A stretch of 64,000 bases of DNA from contig CAVNZM010000003.1 of NCBI GenBank assembly GCA_963693365.1, positions 10,044,001-10,108,000 of the forward strand, written 5' to 3'. Both the position numbers and the translations under genes were made by a program. The notes beneath the pieces are model-generated. The model did not search any database. It saw only the letters and a program-made list of their open reading frames with translations, and was not told the origin of the DNA. The DNA is from Amoebidium appalachense (Eukaryota > Ichthyosporea). Shown here piece after piece: positions 52,803-64,000 of this stretch. Every line of letters begins with the position of its first letter. The stretch's first letter is position 1.

Positions 52803-53147
52803 CACATTCCCTGGCATGTACACACACCATGTGAAGCCATGCACTTGAGCCATGTGGACACTATTGATCCAAAAAGTGATATGATGATGTGTGGTATGTA
52901 CACTCTCTCTCAGCAACATATCTCTTTTGCCCCCCTCCCCCCCCCCCCCTCCCCCCTCCCCCCCTCCCTCCCCCCCTTTATCTCTCCCTCCCTGTGCTTC
53001 TCCCTCCCTCTCGCACTCCAACTCCCGAGACTCTTTCCCCGCCCGTTTTCTTTCCCTCCCTCGCTCTCTCTCCTCTCTCGCTCTCTTGCTGTTTCCCTCG
53101 TTCTCTATTATAGAACTCTCTCTCTCTCTCTCCCGTTTTTCTCTAGA

Positions 53148-53185
53148 GTACCTAGTGTTGTGCCGGTAGGGAAAGAGTCGGGATC

Positions 53186-53235
<50 letters not shown>

Positions 53236-53500
53236 CCAGACGAAGGAAGCATCACCCTGAGGAGAAGGTGGCGAGGTAAAATATACAACACCGTGGAAAC
53301 CTTTTCATCGTGCACATATGGCTTTGTGCATCCCTTGCTTTCAGTCATGAAAGGAAACTTTTCACAGCCTCTTCGGTTTGTGACTGATATATTGTTCTTT
53401 TTTGCAGATACTTTCTGCTTTCTTGACCGTCTGCGCTTTAGGAAAATGTTAACCAGGAGGTTAGTTCGAGTGGCAGTGTCGGGGACTAAACATATCCATC
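53148..53500 (+). pseudogene. Third copy of the VPSVV and DTFCFL exons
   Basis: A partial unit between A and B. The VPSVV exon at 53148 (VPSVVPVGKESGSR) is followed, after poly-G, by pdE-like sequence and the DTFCFL exon from 53408 (acceptor tttttttgcag). The donor seen in the other copies is missing here, the exon running into poly-C at 53500. Probably a decaying copy. Confidence 0.45.
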
Positions 53501-53608
53501 CCCCCCCCCCCCCCCCCCCCCCCGCCTCCTCCTCCAAAAAAATGGAAAAAGAAGGAGAAGAAGAAGAAGAAACAGAAGAAGAAGAAGAAAAAGTTAGAGA
53601 GAGCAAGA

Positions 53609-53835
<227 letters not shown>

Positions 53836-54054
53836 CCTCCCTCCGCCCCCCCTCCCCCCCCTTTTCCTGCTGATCCTCCTCCTCGAGCTCCTCCTCATTC
53901 CCAGGGAACCGGACCACCTATGTAGTTTTTGAAATCTTTCAAAGTTATTATGTATGTGTACAGTACGTGCGTGTGTGTGCACTCGAGTGTTTGTGTATAT
54001 GTGCAAGTGTGTGTACACGCCGACAGATATGGTAACCCTCGAGTATTAGGCATG

Positions 54055-54085
<31 letters not shown>

Positions 54086-54296
54086 CCCCCCCCCCCCCCC
54101 CCCCCTCTCTTCCCCTTTCTCCCTCCCTCTCTCTCTCTCTCCCCCCCCCACCTCCCCCCCTCCTTCCCCCCCCCCCCCCCCCCCACCTCTGCCTGCCTCT
54201 ACCTTTCTTTCTCTTCGAATTCTGTGTATCACATAATATTTGTGTATGCATCATTCTCGTTGCCTACTTGCTGAAACCCGTGTTTTTCTACAGCTG

Positions 54297-54713
54297 GCCT
54301 TTAAACTGAAACTATCATATGCAAGCCAAACAAACCGATCACGCGTTTGGAATATGCTCCTATGTTTCCGTTCTGTACTGTACCCGGACGGCGCAAAGCA
54401 AACGGGTAGAGTCTGCAGTCGATCGAACCAGCGAACTGGCGAATGTGGCTGGGCCTCTGGCAGTGTCCACGCAATAAAAAGTGTGTAAACCCCATCGAAC
54501 CAGCCCTTTCGAAGTTTGCCGCCGTGCACACATGAGGAGGGCTCACGAGTCACATTTTTCTTTCTACCAATAGGAATGACGCTAGATAAGCCATCACCAC
54601 CGAACCCCAAACATTGCCAAGGCAGTCCGGAAAACCAGCGCATTATTTGTGGTGAGCTAGCAGAGTACTGTACAAGTGACCACATGTGTGAGCTTCGACA
54701 TACTGAACCGTAA
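54297..54713 (+). pseudogene. Terminal exon of the unrecognised family, disrupted copy
   Basis: Starts after acceptor gtttttctacag and is homologous to 61122-61484. The 5' part (LAFKLKLSYASQTNRSRVW) is retained, but frame differences and a 62-bp retroposon fragment at 54432-54493 bring a TAA stop (gtg taa) into the frame. The last 140 bp (TLDKPSPPNPKHCQG ... CELRHTEP, stop TAA 54711) is about 98% identical to the other copy. Confidence 0.5.
54432..54493 (+). mobile_element. 62-bp LINE 3'-end fragment with 10-bp TSD
   Basis: The insertion is defined by comparison with the empty site in the paralogous copy near 61263. ATCGAACCAG stands on both sides (54422-54431 and 54494-54503). The last about 52 bp match the 3' end of LINE element 2 (gaatgtggctgggcct ... 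cgcaataaaaagtgtgtaaacccc) with about two differences. It ends precisely in AAACCCC with no poly-A. Confidence 0.9.
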
Positions 54714-55204
54714 GGGCCTGCTGCCCCCCTCCCCCCCCCCCCCCCCCCCCCTCCCTCCCCCCTCCCCCTTCCCCCCCCCTCGTCCTCCCCCTCTCCCCCC
54801 CCCCTTGCACACCCTCCGTCCTCTCTCTCCCCTACCCCTCCGCTCCTTTCTCCAACTCCCGCTTTTTCCCGCTCCTTCCACCCACAAACACAATACATGC
54901 ATGATTTCTTTGTTTCTGCCATCATATTGCCCGCACATCTCTTTGTTCCATTTCAATTCTCACCGAAAAGCTAGAATCATCCAGTTCTATTTTAGTTAGC
55001 CCTGGGAACTTGTTGTTCGTGAGTTGCATCTTGTCCGAACACGCTATTTTGCTTTTTGCTGGTGGAGGCAGAACCAAGCCCGTTGATGGCAGTCGCGGGT
55101 AGATTTGGTAGGCAGGGACTGGGGGAGGGGGGGGAGGGGAGGAGGAGGGGGTGGGTGGGGGGGGGGGGGGGGGGGGGGTTGCATGATGTTGAAGAGCCTT
55201 GTAG

Positions 55205-55250
55205 GTACCTAGTGTTGTGCTGGTAGGGAAAGAGTCGGGATCGAGAGGGA
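55205..55250 (+). CDS. Unrecognised gene family, VPSVV exon, unit B
   Basis: After acceptor ccttgtag the frame reads VPSVVLVGKESGSR, then G-rich sequence. See the copy at 47739 for the third-position pattern. Confidence 0.45.
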
Positions 55251-55494
55251 AGGGGAGGGGGTGGGGAGGGGGGAGGAGGGGGGGGGGGGGAGGGGGGAGG
55301 GGAGGGGGGGAAGGGGCTTCCCAGACGAAATAAGTATCACCCTGAGGAGAAGGTTACGAGGATTAATATGCAACACCGTGGAAAGTATTTCAACATGCAG
55401 CACATATGGCTTGGTGTCTCACTTGCTTTCAGACATAAAAGACAACTTTTGGCAGGCCCTTGGTCTGTGACTAATATGCTGTTCTTTTTTGCAG

Positions 55495-55598
55495 ATACTC
55501 TTTGTTTGCTTGTTTGTCTGTCGTCTGGGAGGATGTTGACCAGGAGGTTGGTTCGAGTGGCTGTCTCGGGAACTAAACCAGCAACCTCGGTGGGAGAG
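55495..55598 (+). CDS. Unrecognised gene family, DT(L)C exon, unit B
   Basis: Acceptor gttcttttttgcag and donor GAG|GTATCC. It reads DTLCLLVCLSSGRMLTRRLV ... SGTKPATSVGE, homologous to 48047-48150 and 53408-53500. The exon is followed directly by a long poly-C (55608-55645). Confidence 0.5.
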
Positions 55599-55605
55599 GT
55601 ATCCA

Positions 55606-55645
<40 letters not shown>

Positions 55646-55783
55646 ACCCTCCCCCCCCCCCCCCCCCGTCCCCACCTCCCCCCCCCCCTCGGCCCACCTC
55701 CCTCCCCCCCCCCCCAAAAAAAAGGAGAAGAAGAAGAAGAATAAGAAGAAGATAGAGAGAGAGAGCAATAGAGAGAGAGATAG

Positions 55784-55859
<76 letters not shown>

Positions 55860-56136
55860 TTCCCCCCCTCCCCCCCCCCCCCCACCACACACCCCCTAAA
55901 AAAAAGAAAGGGAGGGGGGGAGGGGGGGGGGGGGGACACAGAGAGAGAGAGAGGTAGAGCCTCCCTCCCTCCCCCTTTTCCGCCTCCCCCCCACACCCCA
56001 CGCCCCTAAAAAAGGAAGTGGGAGTGAGGGAGAGAGAGAGAGAGAGGGGGGGGGGGGGGGAGGGAGAGAGGGTGTGTGTGTGTGTGTGTGTGTGTGAGGG
56101 GGGGGGGGGGGGGGAAAGAGAGAGGGAGAGGGGAGG

Positions 56137-56169
<33 letters not shown>

Positions 56170-56540
56170 CGAAAGAGAGAAGGAGAGGGGGGGGGGAGGG
56201 AGAGAGAGAGAGAGACCCAGACACACACACACCTTACGTTTCCGCCCGCACCCCGCTTCTCCCACTTCATTACTCATATCCAGCCTACCTCCTGGGCAGA
56301 AATGAATAACCACTTGTTTGGAGAGAATGGCTGCATGGCTCCATCCCCATGTGAACAAAATTGCAGTTGCTCTCATGCTGGTCTATGCTCGCACTTCTCT
56401 GACAGGACAATCGTGTGTGCCTGTGCAGAAGGCACCACCCTCATCCATGCACTCACACTCTGTGGTTCCTAGTTGGTTTACTCAACTTACTTTACTTACT
56501 TGACTTACTTTACTTACTTTGCTCACTTGTACACCTACAG

Positions 56541-56655
56541 CCTGTACGGTTTGCTGCAGTCACCAGCAACCAATCCACATGCATGGGCTACGTCATTTTC
56601 AACCCCTTCCTGTCGGTGGGCACACGGTCACTACATGCCATGGCCCAAGGGAGAG
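56541..56655 (+). CDS. Candidate exon unique to unit B
   Basis: 115 bp between a clear acceptor (cacctacag) and donor (GAG|GTATGT). It stays open as PVRFAAVTSNQSTCMGYVIF ... SLHAMAQGR. A possible preceding exon follows ctctgacag at 56405 (GQSCVPVQKAPPSS). It may belong to the same transcript as the neighbouring family exons; no family recognised. Confidence 0.4.
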
Positions 56656-56734
56656 GTATGTGGTTGTGGTGCGATAGATGTGTCTCTGTTTGGCATGGCA
56701 GCTTCACCTTCAACTTTTGGGCCCATTTTGTTTT

Positions 56735-56850
56735 CGAAGGCTCGAGTATTCACCTCGGGGCTCCGCTGTATCGAGAAAAGGTGCCGAGGATGTACCGTTC
56801 TTTGTCTGCCCCGTCTCTCTTCGGAAGCCCGTTTACCTGCTGCTCCCCTC
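56735..56850 (+). CDS. Unrecognised gene family, GAEDVP exon, unit B
   Basis: The frame reads RKGAEDVPFFVCPVSLRKPV, homologous to 48915-49012 with mainly third-position differences. A poly-C-rich stretch follows, then a 5'-truncated PC1 copy. Confidence 0.45.
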
Positions 56851-56878
56851 TCCCTTCCCCCCTCCCCCCCCCCCCCAG

Positions 56879-57030
56879 GGGAATAGGTCGAAACTCGGGT
56901 ACTGTGGATGACGTGGGCCCCCCCTGAGGATGGGCTCTGCTTATTATGCATACTCTTTATGTATGGCTTGCATTCTGCATCGTGTTATCCGTTTGTTTTT
57001 GTGTACTTCGTACTTTTTGACGCATTCAAA
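56879..57030 (+). repeat. PC1 dispersed repeat, copy f (5'-truncated)
   Basis: Only the 3' 152 bp of PC1 is present, from gaataggtcgaaactcgggt to gacgcattcaaa and then poly-C (57031-57055). 5' truncation with an intact 3' end is what retroposition gives. It is absent from the same place in unit A, so it inserted after the duplication. Confidence 0.85.
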
Positions 57031-57138
57031 CCCCCCCCCCCCCCCCCCCCCCCCCTCCCCCTCCCCCCTCTGTCCACCTCTGTGACGGCCCTGTTTAAAG
57101 TGTTAATGGGGAACAGGATGGGGCAGGGCCCCAGGGGT

Positions 57139-57170
<32 letters not shown>

Positions 57171-57935
57171 GGTGTGTGTGTGGGAGGGGGAGGGGCGGGA
57201 GGGCTAGACGAAAGTTCTATTAGATTCAAGGAGTTCGTGGGGCAAAAGGGAATATATGTATGTGTACTACACGAATACATACATGGTCGCCAGTGCACAC
57301 GCGTTAGGGCTTGCTTTCTCTCTCTGCCCCTCCTCTCCTGCCTACACACACACACCCACACATACACAGACACACACACGCGTGCACACACGCACGCACG
57401 CACGCACACACACACACACACATACACACACACTTGCACACATTTGTTTTCCCTTCTGATCAGCTCGATTGAGGGTACATTTATGAATGCACAGTGAACA
57501 ATGGGGCTAAATTGGTATGTTCCGTGCCTGTGTGTACACAAACACGGGCATCTCTGAATTCACACCAAGCAGAAGAGCAGACACATAACACAAGAGGGTA
57601 TTTTAGGTTTCAGACAAGGTTGACAAACGGCTCGCATATCGTTTTTGCACGTACGTGCGGTGGGTATTGGGGAGGGGGGGGGGGGGGGGGGGGGTACAAT
57701 GGGGGGGGGGGGGGGGGGTACAGTCTCACTCCTGGTCGGCACAGGGCCCCAACAAACTGTGTTCGGCATTCAGAACGGTCAGACTGCTCAGAACGGTCAG
57801 ACTGGAACGGTCAGATTGGCTCCTGGCTTTGGAATGATGGCAACGGTATGTGTAGTTGGTGCTTTACTTCCCTTCACCCGCTCCCCCCGCTCCTCCCGCC
57901 TCCTCCCCCTTCACACACACAGACACACACACACA

Positions 57936-57939
57936 CAGG

Positions 57940-57975
<36 letters not shown>

Positions 57976-57983
57976 CGGGAGAG

Positions 57984-58060
<77 letters not shown>

Positions 58061-58075
58061 GAGAGAGGCGCACAC
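57936..58075 (+). repeat. (GA)n array in unit B
   Basis: GA repeats with a GGGGCGGGA interruption near 57970, 3' of a short (CA)n. Confidence 0.9.
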
Positions 58076-58645
58076 ACAGAGAAAAGCACGCTCGCACACA
58101 CGCACACAGACAAAATTACACATTTTGAAACACACACATACACTAGAGCCAGTGTGCAAATACATAAGCACAAACACTCGCAAGACTCAATTAATATAAA
58201 AGGCGGGGGAAAGAAAGGGAAAAAGAGAAAGGTATGCGTGCCACCATCCAAACCCAAAACCAAAGAAGAATGAATGAATGAATGAAAGGTGGCAAAATAG
58301 CATTCAAACCCCAGCAACCACATAACACAGACTGAATATTGACACGCCACACCAACACATTGTCAAGCACCCAACGGTGGATGTTTGTTTATTGGGGATT
58401 TTTATAGTTAAATGTGTCGGGGTTGGTATACAGCCTAAGGTGTGCCGTTTGTGCGAATGTGAAGTTTGTGGGAGGGCTTACAAGGAGAGTGGGGGCCAGG
58501 GGAAGGGCGGGGGGAGGGGGGGGGGGGGGTAGGCAATGATCATCGCAAAGCTCAGCTGCCGCAAGTGCACTTACGATGGCCTTTTAAAGTCTAAAATAAA
58601 GAGAATAAACATCTGTACATTTTCTCATCTCTGATGTAAAACTCT

Positions 58646-59614
58646 ATGCAGGGAAGGTCGCGCGGCTGGCAGACACTCTTTGGGCCCGTTCGCCCATTTG
58701 CGACCCGAAATGTGAAAGACACAGGCCAATACTACCGGGGAGTATATTGGAATGGTAAAGAGGGCAAATGGTTTGCAAAGATAGGAGGCCACATTTATGT
58801 CGGTTCCTACGAAAACAGTCGCACGGCTGCACGGCAGCGGGATCTGGCCATTGATTTGTTGGTGCAGAAGGGGGTGTTGGCTCACCGATACCTGGTTTCT
58901 AAAAATGTTAGCCTCGGGAATTTGCGTAAATTCAAACCGACAGCCGATGATTTGGATTGGGCAGAGGAGTGGTGGGCCAAGAAAACAACAAAGAAGAAAT
59001 CGTCAGTGTACAAGGGCGAAACCTACAAAATTTGTAAGAACATCGAAAAGCCGTGGCGCGCGTTGTATTCGAAGGATGGTGTTTCTCAATACGGCGGGAG
59101 CTACGCGACAGAAGTGGAAGCGGCACTTGCAAGGGACAAGGTGATACGTACTCTGGAGATTTCAAAGCGAGAGAAACTAAGGCGCCTAAACTTCTATCTC
59201 CCTGGCGATTATTTGAGTGTCGAGGAAGCAGAGCAGGCTGGGTGCATAGGGGTGTCCTTCCACACAGCCAGATCCCATTCACCCAACCCTTACCAAGCGC
59301 TCCGAGTGGATAGAACTGTTTCGGGTACCCAACTGAAATACCTCGGCTACTTTGCCTCGGTCACCGAAGGAGGCCGGGCATACGATCGAGACGCACTGGC
59401 TGCATGGGCGCAGCAAAACGGACCACGCGGCCCCCTGCCCCCAACCAACTTCTGTCCGACCGAATACGGACACAAACTCCCTCAGCTGCCGCCACCAATC
59501 CACGACCCCACGATAGCAACCAAACACGAAGGCTCCGGTGGTGTTACGCATACCGCTGCCGACGAACATTCCCAACCACATCATCCCCTATGCGACCCAA
59601 GAAATTGGCGGTGA
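58646..59614 (+). CDS. Protein with three AP2-like domains (single exon)
   Basis: 322-codon intact frame, ATG 58646 to TGA 59612. Three AP2/ERF-like repeats: residues about 29-72 (YYRGVYWN ... KWFAKI ... YVGSYENSRTAARQRDLAI), about 118-160 (SSVYKGE ... PWRALY ... GGSYATEVEAALARDKVI) and about 201-254 (IGVSFHT ... KYLGYFASVTEGGRAYDRDA). Each keeps the strand-strand-helix pattern, with G.Y.....AA.A..D in the helix. The tail is Pro/His-rich. AP2 domains bind DNA and occur in transcription factors of plants, algae and alveolates and in some homing endonucleases; no HNH motif is seen here. The start follows ctctgatgtaaaactct. A broken paralogue lies 8 kb upstream. A DNA-binding regulator is inference; possible spread with a mobile element is not excluded. 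Confidence 0.8.
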   Translation: MQGRSRGWQTLFGPVRPFATRNVKDTGQYYRGVYWNGKEGKWFAKIGGHIYVGSYENSRTAARQRDLAIDLLVQKGVLAHRYLVSKNVSLGNLRKFKPTADDLDWAEEWWAKKTTKKKSSVYKGETYKICKNIEKPWRALYSKDGVSQYGGSYATEVEAALARDKVIRTLEISKREKLRRLNFYLPGDYLSVEEAEQAGCIGVSFHTARSHSPNPYQALRVDRTVSGTQLKYLGYFASVTEGGRAYDRDALAAWAQQNGPRGPLPPTNFCPTEYGHKLPQLPPPIHDPTIATKHEGSGGVTHTAADEHSQPHHPLCDPRNWR

Positions 59615-60082
59615 TGCCAACAATTCACCTCAAAGCAACAGGCAGGCTAAATCGACTCCACAGAGCAACAGCAACGACGGCCCGTTGGCTGTTGGTGACG
59701 TCACTGACCGGAATGATGACGACGTGGCGGGACAACACAACTCCCACTCGGATGCAAACGTTAACTTTCAGGCAGGGGTGGGGCAGAAAAGAATGGTTTA
59801 AGTGTGGTAGGTGGTCAGATACGTATACAGAGGTGGGCCCCGGGGACACATAAGGTACTCTTATAGGAGAAAAGAAGGTGGTTTGTGGACACTGATGATT
59901 TCACCGGGGTGGCGGTTACTAGCTGTTTGTACATGTGCATATGTGCGATGTGTCATTGATTAGGGGTACATATTGCATTATGCCTATGGCCTGCACACCT
60001 GTTTGTGGGTCGAGGAGACTCTCGGAGCCATTGTGTTTTTCCTTCTTCCTCTCTTTCTGCCCGGTTTTTTTTTTTGTTCTTT

Positions 60083-60087
60083 TCTTG

Positions 60088-60120
<33 letters not shown>

Positions 60121-60148
60121 CTTTTGGCTTTCTGGTGTGTGTGGGGAA

Positions 60149-60190
<42 letters not shown>
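60083..60190 (+). repeat. Poly-T then poly-G
   Basis: T-rich to 60125, GT spacer, then poly-G at 60149-60190 ending unit B. Confidence 0.9.
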
Positions 60191-60240
60191 CTGTCTGAGT
60201 TACTCAGCAAATGCAAATGAATACAACCTGCAGGAGAGTA

Positions 60241-60660
60241 AGATTTGCGCAAACATGACTACTATAGCAGTGTGGACAAAGTTTATGATATATCATATAT
60301 ATAGATAGTTTTAGGTTACATAAACAATGTTTTCACAATCTCCCATAGAAAACCATAACTTAGTAAATTCTACTGCCAATATTATTCTGGTCACAGAGAA
60401 ATTCAGTCCATTGCCTTCCCCAGAACGCTAGCACGTGTACATGTGTATACATGCATAAGTTACATGGCAGGGCTTCTGCTATAACTATACAAAAAGGTAT
60501 ACAAAATTTCAAGTTGATAAATTGAAGCCGTTCGCGGCACCTACCAATTAATAATAATATTATCATTATTAAATCTGCAGAAGCCTTTTTTTGGTGTCCC
60601 GACGAAAACATTGGCCCCGCTCATGCAGCTAGTATCGATAGTGATCGATAATCGATTTCG
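60241..60660. other. Unique AT-rich spacer
   Basis: No match in the left unit and no recognisable gene. A short inverted repeat (aataataatattatcattatt) lies near 60551. Confidence 0.4.
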
Positions 60661-61121
60661 TTGCCTCCCCTCCCCCCCCCCCCCCCCCCCCCCCCCTTTT
60701 CCTCCGGATCCTCCTCCTCCTCCTCATTCCGGCCAGGAAACCGGACCACCTATGTAGTACGTGCGTGTTGTGCATTCGAGTGTTTGTGTGTATGTGCATG
60801 TGTGTGTACACGCCGACAGATATGGTAACCCTCGAGCACTAGGCATGTCCTCTCTCTCTCTCTCCTCCCCCCCCCCCCCCCCCCCCTCTCTTCCCCTTTC
60901 TCCCTCCCTCTCTCTCTCTCTCGCCCCCACCTCCCCCTCCCGAGGATTTCTCTCTCTCACTCCCCCCCCACCTCCCCCCCCCCCCCCTCCCCCCCCCCCC
61001 CCCCCCCCCCCCACCTCTGCCTGCCTCTACCTTTCTTTCTCTTCGAATTCTATGTGTCACATAATATTTGTGTATGCATCATTCTCGTTGCGTACTTGCT
61101 GAAACCCGTGTTTTTCTACAG

Positions 61122-61484
61122 CTGGCCTTCAAACTGAAAGTATTATATGCAAGCCAAACAAACCGATCACGCGTTTGGAATATGCATGTTTCCGTTCTGT
61201 ACTCTACCTGGATCCAGGCGGCGCAAAGCAAACGGGTCTACCGTGACAGTGCCGTCTGCTGTCGATCGAACCAGCCCTTTCGAAGTTCGCCGCCGTGCAC
61301 ACATGAGGAGGGCTCACGAGTCACATTTTTCTTTCTACCAATAGGAATGACGCTAGATAAGCCATCACCACCGAGCCCCAAACATTGCCAAGGCAGTCCG
61401 GAAAACCAGCGCATTATTTGTGTTGAGCTAGCAGAGTACTGGACAAGTGACCACATGTGTGAGCTTCGACATACTGAACCGTAA
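61122..61484 (+). CDS. Terminal exon of the unrecognised family, open copy
   Basis: After acceptor gtttttctacag the frame is open for 120 codons to TAA 61482-61484: LAFKLKVLYASQTNRSRVW ... QPFRSSPPCTHEEGS ... TLDKPSPPSPKHCQG ... CELRHTEP. An internal acceptor (tttctttctaccaatag, exon from 61345) would give a shorter exon starting just before MTLDKPSPP. The last 140 bp is nearly identical in the paralogue at 54574. The Cys spacing in the tail is regular, but no known domain is recognised. Confidence 0.4.
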   Translation: MAFKLKVLYASQTNRSRVWNMHVSVLYSTWIQAAQSKRVYRDSAVCCRSNQPFRSSPPCTHEEGSRVTFFFLPIGMTLDKPSPPSPKHCQGSPENQRIICVELAEYWTSDHMCELRHTEP

Positions 61485-61486
61485 GG

Positions 61487-61491
61487 GCCTG

Positions 61492-61530
<39 letters not shown>

Positions 61531-61689
61531 CCCCCCCCTCCCCCCCACCCCCCTCCCCCCCCCCCACCCCCCCCCCCCCCCCCCCCCTCCCCCACACCCC
61601 CCTCCCCCTTCCCCCCCCCCTCGTCCTCCCCCTCTCCCCCCCCAAAAAAAAACTCTACACCATCCTCCCTCACAATCCTCCTTCCCCCC

Positions 61690-61720
<31 letters not shown>

Positions 61721-61726
61721 AAAAAA

Positions 61727-61773
<47 letters not shown>
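61487..61773 (+). repeat. C-rich block and poly-G tract
   Basis: Almost pure C with scattered T and A at 61495-61640, then C, A8-A16 and a poly-G of about 45 bp at 61727-61773. It separates the plus-strand family from the minus-strand receptor fragment. Assembly collapse is possible here. Confidence 0.85.
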
Positions 61774-61774
<1 letters not shown>

Positions 61775-61836
61775 TTGGAAGAAGTCAAAAAATCAAAATC
61801 AAAAAAATCCACAAAAAAAAAAAAAGGACATCTTAC

Positions 61837-62801
61837 CTCCTTGTTCTAGTTGCGTATATGGCGCAGGCGATATGAAATCACAGCGGAAGCAATAGCCAAA
61901 ATATTGTTCTAGACAATACCGAGGAAGAAACATGCCGCGTTATTGTCCAAAAGTGACGGGATAGGAACATTTTTAAAGACACGTGCGTCATCCAACCACT
62001 CTACCGTGGCGCTCACGGGCTTTGTTGACTCGTGGAACGATGTTAAAGTAGCACCACATATTTGAATGATGATTTGAACAAGAACTAAGGCCAGGAATGG
62101 GGGTAGGAGTTTCTTGTCTGCGAGGAGGAGTCGTGACCCAGGCGGTTGCCGCACTGTATATTCCTGGTGGGGGTTTTTCATCAGTTTAAGTGTTATATTA
62201 TGTTATATTATAGCGGTGGGGGTGTTCAATTGTTGTGTCATACCGCTATGATCATAACAAGCTTCGGAATCCTGTGCTGAGCAAGAATTCAAAATATGCG
62301 TAGTAATTTATTTGCTGTGTAATTAACCGCAGAAAGGGGGGAGGGGGGTGGGGGGAGGGTGGAAACCCGGGGGGGGGGTACGGGGGGAAGGCGGGGGGGG
62401 GGGGGGGGGGGGGGGGGAAGGGGAGAGGAGGGGGATAGGGGGCACGGGGGTGAGGGGAGGGGAACGGTAGCAACTTATGTTGTCATGCCTTTCTTCGTTT
62501 TTTTGTTTTTTTGTTTTTTTTCCCTTTTTTTTTTTTGATGTGGAGAGGACGGGAGTGGGTGCACGTGAAGTCTGGGAGCCGGGGTTGGGCCGGGGGGGAG
62601 GGGGGGGGGGGGGGGTGAGTTGGGGGGGGGGGGGGGGGGGAGACATACTGTCAATGCGGTAGAGCTTGACCAATAGGGCGGCAAAGACGACGGATTGACC
62701 AATCATAACGAGGAAGGCCTGAAGGCTGTCGTGCCACCTGATTGGTGCATCGGGCATGAGGAAGAGGGAAGACATGGTCATGGCACTGCCGAGGAGGATA
62801 A
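61837..62801 (-). pseudogene. GABA-B-like class C 7TM receptor fragment with two in-frame TAG codons
   Basis: Two exons on the minus strand, 62801-62649 and 62153-61837, with phases that fit (A|TG) and strong borders (CCAACCAG, GTATGT, ATACAG, GTAAGA). Exon 1 reads ILLGSAMTMSSLFLMP ... SVVFAALLVKLYRID, like TM2-TM3 of GABA-B-type receptors (family pattern: FGALFAKTYRI). Exon 2 reads RQPPGSRLLLADKKLLPPFL ... IIIQICG (TM4), then FFLGIV-TAG-NNILAIASAVISYRL RHIRN-TAG-NKE (TM5), with TAGs at 61909-61911 and 61846-61848. No TM6-7 exon is seen to the left, where the plus-strand array starts; the 5' exons would lie beyond 62.8 kb or outside the window. Probably a pseudogene truncated by the rearrangement. 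Stop-codon recoding is less likely. Confidence 0.6.
62330..62640 (+). repeat. Poly-G-rich intron of the receptor fragment
   Basis: Poly-G and GGGA/GGGT runs with a T-rich stretch at 62497-62536, between the two receptor exons. Confidence 0.8.

Positions 62802-64000
<1,199 letters not shown>

Larger units (their letters stand above)
54835..60240 (+). repeat. Segmental duplication, right unit B
   Basis: Colinear partner of 47380-52330. It retains the intact AP2 gene and has extra unique sequence at 56290-56700 that has no partner in unit A. Confidence 0.85.

Noticed and set aside
61846-61911. Genome-wide reassignment of TAG to a sense codon
   Set aside because: LINE element 1 and probably the WIP-like gene end at TAG, and intact ORFs of 320-639 codons and SDHA contain no internal TAG. 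Pseudogene decay is the simpler reading for this one exon.

Overview
The window is nuclear DNA of a eukaryote. It holds two spliced housekeeping genes with short GC-rich exons and GT-AG introns, a pair of tRNA genes, non-LTR retrotransposons, and very large amounts of simple repeat: (CA/GT)n, (GA/CT)n, poly-C and poly-G. The gene set is a WIP/verprolin-type actin regulator, mitochondrial SDHA, an AP2-domain protein and a GABA-B-like 7TM fragment. This suits a unicellular eukaryote, possibly a relative of animals or another actin-rich protist. The taxon is inference; nothing in the sequence fixes it.

Layout. From 2.4 to 16.7 kb (+) lies an 11-exon WIP-family gene with an N-terminal WH2 motif and a C-terminal WASP-binding motif. 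Its introns carry two identical tRNA-Leu(CAG) genes, a 723-bp inverted-repeat transposon with a 9-bp target duplication, a palindromic element, a 50-bp minisatellite and several poly-C-ended repeats. From 19.5 to 29.2 kb (-) lies a complete 15-exon SDHA gene (655 aa, all splice phases consistent), convergent with the WIP gene. From 29 to 42 kb I see no supportable gene: AT-richer spacer, a 24-bp minisatellite, poly-C tracts and long (GT)n/(CA)n arrays.

From 42.7 to 47.1 kb (-) one LINE-type element sits inside another; taking out the inner one rejoins the outer reading frame at a codon boundary. From 47.4 to 61.5 kb (+) is a tandem duplication of a roughly 7-kb unit. It carries exons of an unrecognised gene family, whose copies differ mostly at third codon positions, and an AP2-domain gene that is intact in the right unit and broken in the left one. 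At 61.8-62.8 kb (-) are two exons of a GABA-B-like 7TM receptor with two in-frame TAG codons and no visible 3' end, so it is probably a pseudogene or truncated fragment.

The most interesting thread is a group of sequences ending in ...AAACCCC(C)n. The inner LINE, a 62-bp LINE 3' fragment with a 10-bp target duplication, a second repeat family and a non-coding dispersed family (here PC1) all end this way. This suggests that many poly-C tracts in this genome are retroposon tails, as poly-A is elsewhere.
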